The notes beneath the pieces are model-generated. The model was not told the origin of the DNA, ran no database searches, and saw only the letters and a list, made by a program, of their open reading frames with translations. The position numbers and the translations under genes were made by a program. From Gemmatimonadota bacterium (GTDB lineage Bacteria > Gemmatimonadota > Gemmatimonadetes > Gemmatimonadales > GWC2-71-9): a stretch of DNA of 64,000 nt. The stretch is taken from assembly GCA_029863245.1 (NCBI GenBank), contig JAOTVV010000007.1, forward strand, positions 1 to 64,000, written 5' to 3'. Shown in pieces: positions 15,001 to 22,890 of the stretch (position 1 is the stretch's first letter; each line of letters starts with the position of its first letter).

Positions 15001-17629
15001 CACGGCCACGGCGACCGATGTGGTGCTGAGCGGGGGCACGCAGGGCGGGCCCGACACGCTGGTCGCGACCACCAGCTTCACCTGGAGCGGCGGGACGCTG
15101 AGCGGGGCGGGCACGACCCGGGTGGGCCCGGGAGCCACGCTCACAATCACGGGGGCGGGTGCCAAGTTCCTCGACAGCCGCACCCTGGTAAATCAGGACA
15201 CGGGGGTGTGGGATGCGGCCGGCACTGGGGCCCTGGTCGTCACCAACGGCGCCACGCTCCACAACCAGGCGGGCGCGACGCTCACGCTCCAGGCCGACGG
15301 GGCCCTGGTCTACAATGGGGGCACGCTCCCCACGCTCCTCAATGACGGGCGCCTCACCCGCACCACCGGCACCGGGGTGTTCCTGATCAGCACCGCGCTG
15401 GTCTCGACCGACAGCATCGGCGTCACCAGCGGCACGCTGCAACTCGGCAACGACGGCACCGTCAGTGCTCCCCTCGGCGTGGAGGCGGGAGGCACGCTCG
15501 AGTTCACGGGCGGCACCCACGACCTCAGCGGCCCGCTCACCGGCCCGGGCAACGTGACCGTGAGCGGCGGGGCGGTGACCGTGGGCGGGGCCTATGCCGT
15601 CACCGGCACCACCACGATCAGCGCCGGCACGATGAGCGTGGCCAACGGGGCCACGGCCACGGCGACCGATGTGGTGCTGAGCGGGGGCACGCAGGGCGGG
15701 CCCGACACGCTGGTCGCGACCACCAGCTTCACCTGGAGCGGCGGGACGCTGAGCGGGGCGGGGACGACCCGGGTGGGCCCGGGGGCCACGCTCACGATCA
15801 CGGGGGCGGGTGCCAAGTTCCTCGACAGCCGCACACTCACCAACCAGGGCACCGGGGTATGGGACGCGGCCGGCACTGGGGCCCTGGTCGTCACCAACGG
15901 CGCCACGCTGCACAACCAGGCGGGCGCGACGCTCACGCTCCAGGCCGACGGGGCCCTGGTCTACAATGGGGGCACGCTCCCCACGCTCCTCAATGACGGG
16001 CGCCTCACCCGCACCACCGGCACCGGGGTGTTCACCATCAGCACGGCGGTCACCAACTCCGACACCGTCGATCTGCTGACGGGTACGCTAGCGCTGGGCT
16101 CGACCGTCAATCATCTCGCCGGTGCGGTGTTGCAGGGTACCGCCACACTCGACGTGACAGCCGTGACCTCGGGACCCTTTGCCGGCGACGTGAGCCCCGG
16201 AACCTCACCGGGCATCCTGTCGATCGTCGGCGATTTCGCGCAGGATCCCGTCTCGACGTACAACATCGAACTGGGTGGAACGCTCCCGGGAACCGGTTAC
16301 GACCAGCTCGACGTCTCCGGCCTCGCGACGCTCACCGGAACCCTTGACGTCACGCTCTTCGGCGGCTTCACGCTCAGCCCGGGCGATCGGTTCGCGATCA
16401 TCGTGGCGGACTCGATCGAGGGGACTTTCGCCACTGTGAATCTGCCGCCCCCACCGGCGAATACGACCATCGACACGCTGTATGCCGAGAATCCGGGCGG
16501 ACCGGATACCCTGTATGTCGTCGTGAGTACGATTCCGCAGCCCCCGGCACAGATCCTCTTCGCGGGCGACTCGGTGGGCGGAGCGTTCGGCATCTTCCGA
16601 TCCGACCCCGACGCCACCAACCGCGTGAACATCACCTCCGAGGGCGCCGACTTCGCCAATCCACGGTGGTCGCCCGACCGGACCCGCATCACGTATGCGG
16701 CCGGCGGCGGTTTTGGCGTGGCCAACCAGCTCCACGTCATTTCGCCCGACGGCACCGAACTGGCCCATCTGACCTCCGCGACCGACACGAGCACGTGGTT
16801 CCCGCGCTACAACCCCACGGGCAGGCATCTGGCGTTCGAGTGCGGCGACCAGTTCACGGAGATCGACGTGTGCGTCGTCCCCAACGTGGATGGCCCCATC
16901 CCCTCGCTGGAAGGAATCGGCGACGGTCAGGGCAAGGTGTTCGTCACGGATTTCGACCGGACGAATCGAAACACCGGCCCGGGTGAGTTCGCCTGGGATC
17001 CCCAGAATCCCGACCGGCTCGCCTTCGTGCGCGATTCGGCGGGCACGAGCCGGATCTACACGTCGCTGTTCGACGGAACCGACGTGCAGCCGCTGTCGCC
17101 GGACTTCATGGATGTCGGAAACGGACCGCTTATCATCATCGGCGGCCTCGACTGGTCACCCGACGGCAGCCTCCTGGTGTTCTCCGCGGCGGATCCCCGG
17201 ACCTTCATTGCCAAGCTGTATACTATTCCGCGCACAGGTGGCGATCCCACGCAGCTCACTTCCGGACCGGATGAGGATGGTGTGCCGCTCTTTTCGCCGG
17301 ATGGCAGCCAGATCTTCTTCGCCCGCAATCTGGCGGCAGGCCAATACTGCTCGCTCGACGGCTGGCGCATCAATGCGGACGGCTCGGGTGAAGTCCAGGT
17401 GACCGACGAAGCCGTATGCGACTTCAATACTGACCTGCTGGGTGCCGACTGGTCGCCCGACGGGACAGAGATCGTGCTCACGGGATTCGACGGACAGGGG
17501 AACCTACTGATTTACGCCATCAAGAGCACGACCACGGTGGCGACCTACCGCGCGGACCGGCGCATCGCCGGTCGCGGCGCTGCAGGAGTATCAGTGGTTC
17601 AGGACATCCAGCCCAGCTGGCGGCCATAG
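12068..17629 (+). CDS. Giant lipoprotein with Ig-like domains, tandem beta-repeats and TolB-like propeller
   Basis: 1,853 residues. A lipobox AASC (Cys54) follows the hydrophobic segment STAAVAILATIFA. Domain order by eye: bacterial Ig-like modules starting near residues 175, 262, 364, 479 and 582; a WxxxxNWSDGAKWSSG-type module near 690; repeats with a 217-residue period from 791 to about 1327; an autotransporter passenger-like segment (VSPGTSPGILSIVGDF, near 1375); and a C-terminal propeller (about 1494-1853) with FANPRWSPD, LDWSPDGSLLVFSA and GADWSPDGTEIVLTG. GTG 12068 is the only in-frame standard start before the lipobox and leaves an unusually long 30-residue N-terminus. No barrel domain follows. 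A cell-surface adhesin or structural role is inference; the propeller is unusual for an adhesin. Confidence 0.8.
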   Translation: MNRGAHFASLTLASQNNEGIVILPTAPGSLRRHRQLGRSTAAVAILATIFAASCGDDAAGPSVPLTGHVSVTPVFDAAYTGIVPIAAARITLQRPGSTTFAVDTLIAIAPTATSVDLALTVTMTTATEEFLLTIRLLDPTGATVFSGGPVTVVATTSPSNVVPTEVTFQYVGVGSNAAGVRIVTQSQQLFSGSSVLLIGEAFDSAGVTIPNTPIQWASLDLQRATVPNPATGTVIAGAQRGAARITATLLTGPADTTTVAVQPLPTQIVVVSGGGQTATIGTVLADSVVLEVRAADGLPVTGVSVRLLASGGTVSPDSLGVDATGRVAFEWTLGLAAGPQATSATVVEFPSVQGTVTATATPTPATDLAIVSGDDETGPVASVLPNPLVVLATDIDGNPAANASVQWTVTLNDGTASPPVSVTDANGLAATAWTLGSLAGENEVVATLIGGTPSSADSSALPSPAAPSVTFIATGVPGPAAVLELVSGNAQAGTVGAALGQPLVARTTDLFGNLVSGTAVAFATPDGGSLAPSAATTSAAGLAQSAWTLGTVAGTQTATATSAGLAGSPLPFTATAAPGSEAAVAFQSQPTSTSVGAAIPDFVVAVVDGFGNIVPSTTASVSVAIANNPGGGTLSGTTTVSAMSGLATFTGLSIDQPGVGYTLEATILSLVPETSLGFDITSATGGVFWISPVDGNWSDGAKWSSGAPPAPSDTVYIRQDGNYTVTLDVAATVKALEMGGSVGTQIFAQPGNTLTVDSAATFGPTVVTDLSGGEVTGAGTVDILGAMSWSGGTLSGAGTTRVGPGATLTITGAGAKFLDSRTLVNQDTGVWDAAGTGALVVTNGATLHNQAGATLTLQADGALVYNGGTLPTLLNDGRLTRTTGTGVFLISTALVSTDSIGVTSGTLQLGNDGTVSAPLGVEAGGTLEFTGGTHDLSGPLTGPGNVTVSGGAVTVGGAYAVTGTTTISAGTMSVANGATATATDVVLSGGTQGGPDTLVATTSFTWSGGTLSGAGTTRVGPGATLTITGAGAKFLDSRTLVNQDTGVWDAAGTGALVVTNGATLHNQAGATLTLQADGALVYNGGTLPTLLNDGRLTRTTGTGVFLISTALVSTDSIGVTSGTLQLGNDGTVSAPLGVEAGGTLEFTGGTHDLSGPLTGPGNVTVSGGAVTVGGAYAVTGTTTISAGTMSVANGATATATDVVLSGGTQGGPDTLVATTSFTWSGGTLSGAGTTRVGPGATLTITGAGAKFLDSRTLTNQGTGVWDAAGTGALVVTNGATLHNQAGATLTLQADGALVYNGGTLPTLLNDGRLTRTTGTGVFTISTAVTNSDTVDLLTGTLALGSTVNHLAGAVLQGTATLDVTAVTSGPFAGDVSPGTSPGILSIVGDFAQDPVSTYNIELGGTLPGTGYDQLDVSGLATLTGTLDVTLFGGFTLSPGDRFAIIVADSIEGTFATVNLPPPPANTTIDTLYAENPGGPDTLYVVVSTIPQPPAQILFAGDSVGGAFGIFRSDPDATNRVNITSEGADFANPRWSPDRTRITYAAGGGFGVANQLHVISPDGTELAHLTSATDTSTWFPRYNPTGRHLAFECGDQFTEIDVCVVPNVDGPIPSLEGIGDGQGKVFVTDFDRTNRNTGPGEFAWDPQNPDRLAFVRDSAGTSRIYTSLFDGTDVQPLSPDFMDVGNGPLIIIGGLDWSPDGSLLVFSAADPRTFIAKLYTIPRTGGDPTQLTSGPDEDGVPLFSPDGSQIFFARNLAAGQYCSLDGWRINADGSGEVQVTDEAVCDFNTDLLGADWSPDGTEIVLTGFDGQGNLLIYAIKSTTTVATYRADRRIAGRGAAGVSVVQDIQPSWRP
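14441..15091 (+). repeat. 651-bp tandem repeat, copy 1
   Basis: In-frame unit of 651 bp (217 codons) inside the giant lipoprotein gene, opening with codons for GGTLSGAGTTRVGPGATLTI. Base-by-base reading against copy 2 finds no difference. Its residues are rich in Gly, Thr, Ala and Val in short beta-strand-like stretches, as in beta-helical passenger domains. Confidence 0.9.
15092..15742 (+). repeat. 651-bp tandem repeat, copy 2
   Basis: Directly follows copy 1 and appears identical at nucleotide level over 651 bp. Identity including silent positions implies a very recent duplication, ongoing gene conversion, or an assembly artefact. Confidence 0.9.
15743..16050 (+). repeat. 651-bp tandem repeat, partial copy 3 (diverged)
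   Basis: The first ~300 bp of the unit occur a third time with scattered changes, for example LTNQGTGVW replacing LVNQDTGVW and a G for C near 15763. Similarity fades after the segment encoding TGTGVF, where the protein moves into STAVTNSDTVDLLTG. Confidence 0.85.
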
Positions 17630-17767
17630 ACAGACCCCGTCGCCACAATAGCCCAACCGATCATCGTTTCGGCACTTCCCGCCTTCGTCTGGCGAGTGAT
17701 CACCGTCACACCAATTATCTTTGACGCCTGCCAGTATAGGGGCCGGCCCCAACCTCGTGGAGGACAC

Positions 17768-18328
17768 ATGCGACGGATCACCCGATTGACCGGCACCGTC
17801 GGCGCGCTGGCGCTGGTGCTCGCAGGGTGCGGAAGCGACGTAGGCACGAACAGCGGCGACCCCCTCACGCAGGCAGAGGCCGCGGAGATCTTCGCACAAC
17901 TGCAAACGGCAGTCGCCGACGCGCTGGGATCGCCGAGCGCACCGGCCACCGTCTCGCCGCCCGAAGTCATGGCGGTCCCGATCCCAACCAGCTCGGCCAC
18001 ATGCCCCGCCGGGGGCTCCGTCAGCGTGTCGGGTAGTGCGGACGAAACGGCGACCGGCATCTCGTTCAGCCTCACGGAGACCGTCAGCAACTGCGGGATC
18101 GTGTACAACACGATCACGTTCACCGTCGACGGCGACCCCCACATCAAGATCAGTGGCGACATCACCATCGGCGGTGATATGCAGGTGTCAGGGACGTACG
18201 ACATGCAGGGTGGATTTCTCTACAGCGCAGACGACGGTCGGGCGGGATCCTGCGCCGTCGACGCGTCGGTCAACTTCACGACGTTCAATATCGGTGGATC
18301 GCTCTGTGGACACAGCCTGACGAACTGA
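17768..18328 (+). CDS. Small lipoprotein of unknown function
   Basis: 186 residues starting at ATG 17768 with GGAGG 6 nt upstream. Lipoprotein signal: RRITRLTGTVGALALVLAGC (Cys20 acylated), followed by GSDVGTNSGDPLTQAEAAEI. The remainder is a predicted beta-rich domain with four cysteines (TCPAGG, SNCGIV, GSCAVD, SLCGHS) that could form two disulfides in the periplasm. I do not recognise a family. It follows the giant lipoprotein by 138 nt and has its own ribosome binding site, so it may be independently expressed. A strong terminator lies 40 nt after its stop. Confidence 0.75.
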   Translation: MRRITRLTGTVGALALVLAGCGSDVGTNSGDPLTQAEAAEIFAQLQTAVADALGSPSAPATVSPPEVMAVPIPTSSATCPAGGSVSVSGSADETATGISFSLTETVSNCGIVYNTITFTVDGDPHIKISGDITIGGDMQVSGTYDMQGGFLYSADDGRAGSCAVDASVNFTTFNIGGSLCGHSLTN

Positions 18329-18368
18329 CCGAGCCCGAAGCGGCCCATGGGTCTCGTGCCGCACGAAC

Positions 18369-18407
18369 ACGAGAATCGCGCGCCCACCCACGGCGCGCGA
18401 TTCTCGT
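18369..18407. terminator. Strong bidirectional intrinsic terminator
   Basis: A perfect 16-bp inverted repeat (stem 18369-18384 with 18392-18407, 7-nt loop) lies between the small lipoprotein (plus) and the PLP enzyme (minus), which converge here. The flanks are T-containing rather than a pure T-run, as is common in GC-rich genomes. Confidence 0.85.
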
Positions 18408-18432
18408 TCCGACCTCCCATCAGGGAGCCGTT

Positions 18433-19755
18433 CTACCGCACTAGCGTCTTCTGTTTTGCTCGCGTAACGGTCCGGCCACCACCCACGGCCCCGAGCGCCT
18501 GCTCCATGTCGGCGATCAGGTCTTCGTAGTGCTCGACACCGACCGAGAGGCGCACCAGTGCGGGCGTGATGCCCATCGCTACCCGGTCCTCGGGCGAGAC
18601 GTCGGCGTGAGTCATCGAGGCGGGATGCTCAGCCAGCGACTCCGTGCCCCCAAGGCTCACGGCGAGGCTGACGAGCTGGAGCGCATTCAGAAACGCGAAC
18701 GCCTCCTTCTCCCCACCATCGATCTCGAACGCGATCAGCGACCCCGCGGCGAGACACTGCTTGCGGTACACCGGGTACATAGGGTCGTTGTCGGCCAACA
18801 GACCCAGGTACTCGACCCGCCGCACTTTGGGATGCTCGGCCAGGAACGCCGCCACGTACTGCGCATTCTTCATCTGCGCTGTCATCCGCATCTTGAGTGT
18901 CTCAAGGCTTCGCAGGAGCAGCCAGCCCGTCCACGGATCCGCGGCAGTGCCCATGAAGGTTCTGAGCGTCAGGATGCGTTTCACCACGTCCTCGCGACCG
19001 ATGCACGCCCCTGCGACGACGTCGCTGTGCCCGCCGAGGAACTTCGTCGCCGAGTAGAGGACGAGGTCGGCACCGTGCTTGAGCGGATGCTGGAACAGCG
19101 GCCCCAAGAAGGTGTTGTCCACCATCACCACCGGGACGTCACCACCGGATCCTAGCGATCGCGCCAGGGCCACCGTTCCCGCAATGTCGACCAGCCGGTT
19201 GGTGGGATTCGCGGGGGTTTCAATCAATACAACCGGCACCCGCCGCTCGTTCACCCGCCGGCGGACGTCATCGGTCACCTCGCTGGTCGGGACCCCCGCG
19301 GGAAACCCGACCACGTCGATCCCGAACTGCGGCAGATAGTGTTTGATCAAGTAGTCGGTGCCCCCGTAGAGCGGATCGCTGTGCAGCAGCACGTCACCCG
19401 GCCGCAGGAAGGCGAGCAGGCTCGTGGTAATCGCCGCCATCCCGCTTTGGAACACGGCCGCTTCGTCGCCCTCATCCCACAGGGTGAGTCGGTCCTCGAG
19501 GATCTCGAGATCCGGGTTGTTGAGGCGGCTGTAGATGAGCCCCAACTCCTCGGTCGGTCCCTTTTCCCTGAGGCCGAGCGCGAGCTCGAAGAACGCCTTC
19601 CCGTCTTCGGCGGTCTTGAACACGAAGGTGGACGTTTGGAAGATGGGGCATTTGATTGCCCCTTCGGAGAGCGTCGGGTCGTACCCGTAGCTCATCATCA
19701 TGCTTTCCGGCTTGAGCTTCTTCGTTCCGATCTTGCGGCCCTTGTACTTGGACAC
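18433..19755 (-). CDS. Cys/Met-metabolism PLP-dependent enzyme (cystathionine gamma-synthase / methionine gamma-lyase family)
   Basis: 440 residues, fold-type I PLP enzyme of trans-sulfuration. The PLP lysine is Lys238 in LYSATKFLGGHSDVVAG. YSRLNNPDLEILEDRL and VFQSGMAAITTSLLAF form the cofactor and substrate pocket. GTG 19755 is supported by AGGAGG 7 nt upstream and by the N-terminus SKYKGRKIGTKKLKPES common to this subgroup. Upstream in-frame codons add an unlikely extension. Sequence alone does not separate gamma-synthase, gamma-lyase and beta-lyase activity. No other methionine biosynthesis gene is adjacent, and I saw no SAM riboswitch in the 162-nt leader. Confidence 0.85.
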   Translation of the reverse strand: MSKYKGRKIGTKKLKPESMMMSYGYDPTLSEGAIKCPIFQTSTFVFKTAEDGKAFFELALGLREKGPTEELGLIYSRLNNPDLEILEDRLTLWDEGDEAAVFQSGMAAITTSLLAFLRPGDVLLHSDPLYGGTDYLIKHYLPQFGIDVVGFPAGVPTSEVTDDVRRRVNERRVPVVLIETPANPTNRLVDIAGTVALARSLGSGGDVPVVMVDNTFLGPLFQHPLKHGADLVLYSATKFLGGHSDVVAGACIGREDVVKRILTLRTFMGTAADPWTGWLLLRSLETLKMRMTAQMKNAQYVAAFLAEHPKVRRVEYLGLLADNDPMYPVYRKQCLAAGSLIAFEIDGGEKEAFAFLNALQLVSLAVSLGGTESLAEHPASMTHADVSPEDRVAMGITPALVRLSVGVEHYEDLIADMEQALGAVGGGRTVTRAKQKTLVR

Positions 19756-19917
19756 GACTCGCCTCCTGTGGCCCCGATCGAACAGATTGGGGCGGGAAGG
19801 GAGACCGGTCAAGTACGACCTTGCGCCTTGATGCGCGATTAGAAGAGACTTTACCATTCCTTCACGCTGGGACTGCTAGACAACCCGAGTCACCCATACT
19901 ATCGGAGCGCACTCTTC

Positions 19918-20694
19918 ATGTGGGACTGGTTCGCATCGCTTTCGAGTCTGGAGCAGGCTGCCCTGGGTGGACTCGGCACGTGGTTTCTCACACTGCTCGG
20001 CACGCTGCCCGTCTTGTTCGTCAGGCAGGTGAACCGCAGGGTGATGGACGCGATGATGGGAGGGGCGGGTGGCATCATGGTCGCGGCAGCCTGCTGGTCA
20101 CTCCTGGTGCCGGCGCTCGCCGTTGGTGGCGTGCTGCGCGTGGTTCCGGGCCTCATGCTCGGAGCGGCCGTGATGTATCTGATGGACCGTATCGTTCCCC
20201 ATCTCCACCCGGAGTTCCCGAACGAGGCGCGCCGAGAGGGACCGAGCGTAGCCTGGCGCCGATCCGCACTGCTCATGGCGGCCATCACCATCCACAACCT
20301 CCCAGAAGGCCTCGCCGTTGGGCTCGGCTTCGGACAGGGCGACCTTCGCAGCGCGCTTGTTTTGGCGCTCGGCATCGGACTCCAGAACATCCCCGAAGGG
20401 CTCGCCATCGCCCTCCCGCTCCGGCGCGACGGCGTGAGCCGCGGTAGAGCGCTGTGGTACGGCCAACTCTCGGCCGCTGTGGAGCCCGTGGCGGCCGTGG
20501 CAGGTGCCGTCTTCGTCACGCTCGGTACGGTGACGCTGCCGATCGGATTGGCGTTCGCCGCAGGGGCAATGCTGTATGTCGTCGTGGAGGAGCTGCTGCC
20601 GGAAACAACCCGGAGCGGACACGTCGACGTCGCCACGATCGGGTTCATCGCCGGGTTCACGTTGATGATGTCCCTCGACCAACTGGCGCCCTGA
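19918..20694 (+). CDS. ZIP family divalent metal (zinc) transporter
   Basis: 258 residues with about eight membrane helices. The metal-binding motifs of TM4 and TM5 are intact: HNLPEGLAVGLGFGQGD and GLQNIPEGLAIALPLRRDG, with a further acidic VVEELLPETTRSGH near the end. ZIP proteins move Zn2+ or other divalent ions into the cytoplasm. The start is ATG 19918 with GGAG 10 nt upstream. It is transcribed alone and diverges from the PLP gene. No Zur-like operator was identified in the leader. Confidence 0.88.
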   Translation: MWDWFASLSSLEQAALGGLGTWFLTLLGTLPVLFVRQVNRRVMDAMMGGAGGIMVAAACWSLLVPALAVGGVLRVVPGLMLGAAVMYLMDRIVPHLHPEFPNEARREGPSVAWRRSALLMAAITIHNLPEGLAVGLGFGQGDLRSALVLALGIGLQNIPEGLAIALPLRRDGVSRGRALWYGQLSAAVEPVAAVAGAVFVTLGTVTLPIGLAFAAGAMLYVVVEELLPETTRSGHVDVATIGFIAGFTLMMSLDQLAP

Positions 20695-20805
20695 CGGCCC
20701 TCCCCCGAACAGGAGCTCGCGGGGCTTGTCGGGTGACACGAGTGCACTGAGGCGTGCGGACCGGATCAGAGCGGGCTCCGACCCACCTGGAATCGTGCCC
20801 TCCCG

Positions 20806-22101
20806 TTACGCCGGCAACCCGTGTTGGATCACTCCCTCCATGGCATCACCGAACCGGTCCACCTCCTCCAAGGTCGTGTAGACGTTGGGTGTGACACGAA
20901 TGCCCGTGCACGCCGGGTGATTGATGGGCGTGACGATGATCTTGAAGCGCCCCCACAGGAAGGCGGTCAGGGCGCCGGGATCCACCCCTTCTATTCCCAC
21001 GTTAGCGAGCCCGCACGCCATAGCCGGATCGAAACTCGTGTGGAGCTGAATACCGCGCTGCCCCTCGAGGCGCCGCATCCAACGATCGCGGAGGTAGCGC
21101 AGCCGGGCTGCCTTGCGTTCCACACCGATCCCCTGGTGGAACGTCAGCGCCTCGGCGATGGCGTTGTGATTCGCCGCGGGGTGCGTACCGATCTCCTCGA
21201 ACTTCCGAACGTCGTCGTTCATCGAATCCGGCGCCGCCATCAACGGCCAGACTTTGGCTATGTTCTCACGCTTTGCGTAGAGAAACCCCGTCCCGTGCGG
21301 GGCGAGAAGCCACTTGTGCAGCGACGTGCCGTAGTAGTCGCACTCGAGGTCGTCACGCGTAAACGGGAAATGGGCGAACGCGTGGGCACCGTCCACGATC
21401 GTCGGAATCCCTCGGTCTCTCGCCAGCCGGCAAATGTCGCGCACGGGAAAGATCTGCCCAGACAGATTGGTGATGTGGCAGAAATGGATCACCCGGGTGC
21501 GGGGCGTGATCGCGTCGGCAAACACATCGACGAGGAACTGCATGGAAGGAGGCGGCACCGGAAACGACACTGACTTCACCACGATCCCATCACGGCGTCG
21601 GCGTTGGTCCCAGGTCGTGAGCATTCGGCCGTAGTCTTGGTCCGTAGTCAGTACCTCGTCCCCGGGTCCCAACTCGATGCCTAACTGCACGTTTTCCAGC
21701 GCTTCACTCGCGTTCCGCGTGATCGCCATTTCCTCGGTGTCGCATCCAAATTCCCCGGCGAGTCGCTGGCGCACTCCCTCGACCTGGGGTTCCAGCACAC
21801 GCCACATGGTGTGGACCGGCGCCTGATTGGAGAATTCCAAGTATCGGCGCAACGCGTCCTGCACCACTTTGGGGCTGGGACACACCCCCCCGTTGTTCAA
21901 GTTCACGAGTGTCCGATCCACGGTGAACGCCTGCTGAACCTGAAACCAGAAACTCTCGTCCTGTGCCACGTCTTCCGGCGTCCGGCCTGCCGTCGCTCCG
22001 CCCAGCGCGGCGATCCTGTGCAGACCGTCGTCGCGAAACACGGGTAACGTGATCGCTGCTGCGCCGAACATCGAACGGACGAAACCGCGTCGCGTGTACA
22101 C
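20806..22101 (-). CDS. Tat-exported class V aminotransferase (isopenicillin-N epimerase-like)
   Basis: 431 residues, fold-type I PLP enzyme. Lys263 in YGTSLHKWLLAPHGTG is the Schiff-base lysine, DGAHAFAHF holds the pyridine-ring Asp, and ITRNASEALENVQLG is the phosphate region. The N-terminus MYTRRGFVRSMFGAAAITLP has a twin-arginine signal (RRGFV), so the folded holoenzyme would be exported. The start is GTG 22101 with AAGGAG 8 nt upstream. It lies 66 nt downstream of SURF1 on the same strand and may be the last gene of that transcript. Desulfurase, epimerase or lyase activity cannot be separated from sequence. Confidence 0.82.
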   Translation of the reverse strand: MYTRRGFVRSMFGAAAITLPVFRDDGLHRIAALGGATAGRTPEDVAQDESFWFQVQQAFTVDRTLVNLNNGGVCPSPKVVQDALRRYLEFSNQAPVHTMWRVLEPQVEGVRQRLAGEFGCDTEEMAITRNASEALENVQLGIELGPGDEVLTTDQDYGRMLTTWDQRRRRDGIVVKSVSFPVPPPSMQFLVDVFADAITPRTRVIHFCHITNLSGQIFPVRDICRLARDRGIPTIVDGAHAFAHFPFTRDDLECDYYGTSLHKWLLAPHGTGFLYAKRENIAKVWPLMAAPDSMNDDVRKFEEIGTHPAANHNAIAEALTFHQGIGVERKAARLRYLRDRWMRRLEGQRGIQLHTSFDPAMACGLANVGIEGVDPGALTAFLWGRFKIIVTPINHPACTGIRVTPNVYTTLEEVDRFGDAMEGVIQHGLPA

Positions 22102-22167
22102 GAAAGTGCTCCTTGTCCGAGGTGCGCGTCGGATGCTACGCGAGTCTGTATGGCGGGGCGAACCGTG

Positions 22168-22890
22168 TCAAGAAACCGTGACGCCCCATCGACCCTGCCG
22201 CCGGAACACGATGAACGATCCGACGAGGGCGATGGTCGCAAACGCGAACCACTGCGCTGCGTACGACAGGTGCGGTCCGTTGGTCATTGGAGGAAGCGGG
22301 ATTGCACGCATGTCGGTTGGTGCGGTCGCGGGAAGCTCGGTCCGTCGCAGAATCAGTGGTGCGAGACGGTAAGAGTAGGCAGCCGACAGTACCGTGACGT
22401 TCAGGCCCGTCACGTACCGCGGCCACCCGGGATCCGCGCTCTGCGCCGTTGCGCCTTCGCCCGGCGTGACGAACACCCCCGACACGAGCACCGTGTCTCC
22501 GGTTTCCGCCAGATCAATTGCCGGGCGTTTCCCGTCGGATGCGGGCACCCACCCTCGTTCCACGAGAACGGCGAGATCGTCGGTGATCCTGAGGGGCGTC
22601 ACGACATGGACGCCGGGCACGCCACGGTGGACCCGCGCCATCACCATGACCTCGCGTTCGAAGTCATAGACACCCGTCCCGGTCACTCGGCGATGGCGGA
22701 GGACGTCGGTGGCCGACGGGTCCGCCCACACCCTTGGGTCGTCGACGGCCAAGACCGGAGCTGTCAGCTGCTCCCGCACGATGGCGTTGCTGGCCTTGCG
22801 TTGCGTCAGGCGATCGAGTTGCCAGACGCCGAGCCGCACGCAGACCGCCGCCACCAGGATACCGACCACGATGCTCGCGTAGCGGCTCAC
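22168..22890 (-). CDS. SURF1 family cytochrome oxidase assembly protein
   Basis: 240 residues with the SURF1 layout: an N-terminal helix (SIVVGILVAAVCVRLGVWQL), the signature LGVWQLDRLTQRKA, a periplasmic domain (RRVTGTGVYDFEREVMVMAR and VLVERGWVPASDGKR), and a C-terminal helix (LSYAAQWFAFATIALVGSFI). SURF1 helps insert heme a into subunit I of cytochrome aa3 oxidase. The GTG start at 22890 overlaps the ribose-5-phosphate isomerase stop by 4 nt (GTGA), so the two are translationally coupled. No cytochrome oxidase genes lie in the window, so the gene is away from its usual partners. Confidence 0.88.
   Translation of the reverse strand: MSRYASIVVGILVAAVCVRLGVWQLDRLTQRKASNAIVREQLTAPVLAVDDPRVWADPSATDVLRHRRVTGTGVYDFEREVMVMARVHRGVPGVHVVTPLRITDDLAVLVERGWVPASDGKRPAIDLAETGDTVLVSGVFVTPGEGATAQSADPGWPRYVTGLNVTVLSAAYSYRLAPLILRRTELPATAPTDMRAIPLPPMTNGPHLSYAAQWFAFATIALVGSFIVFRRQGRWGVTVS

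Noticed and set aside
13805-15913. A 702-codon open frame on the minus strand across the tandem repeats
   Set aside because: It is antisense to the giant lipoprotein, has repetitive Arg/Ala/Gly composition and no recognisable motif. Stop codons are scarce because of high GC and the repeats.
14441-16050. CRISPR-like or satellite array
   Set aside because: The period is 651 bp, in frame and coding, with no short repeats or spacers.
17721-17740. TTGACG ... TATAGG as a promoter for the small lipoprotein
   Set aside because: The spacing of 8 nt is incompatible with sigma-70 recognition.
19756-19917. SAM riboswitch upstream of the Cys/Met PLP gene
   Set aside because: None of the conserved SAM-I or SAM-II core segments could be found in the leader.
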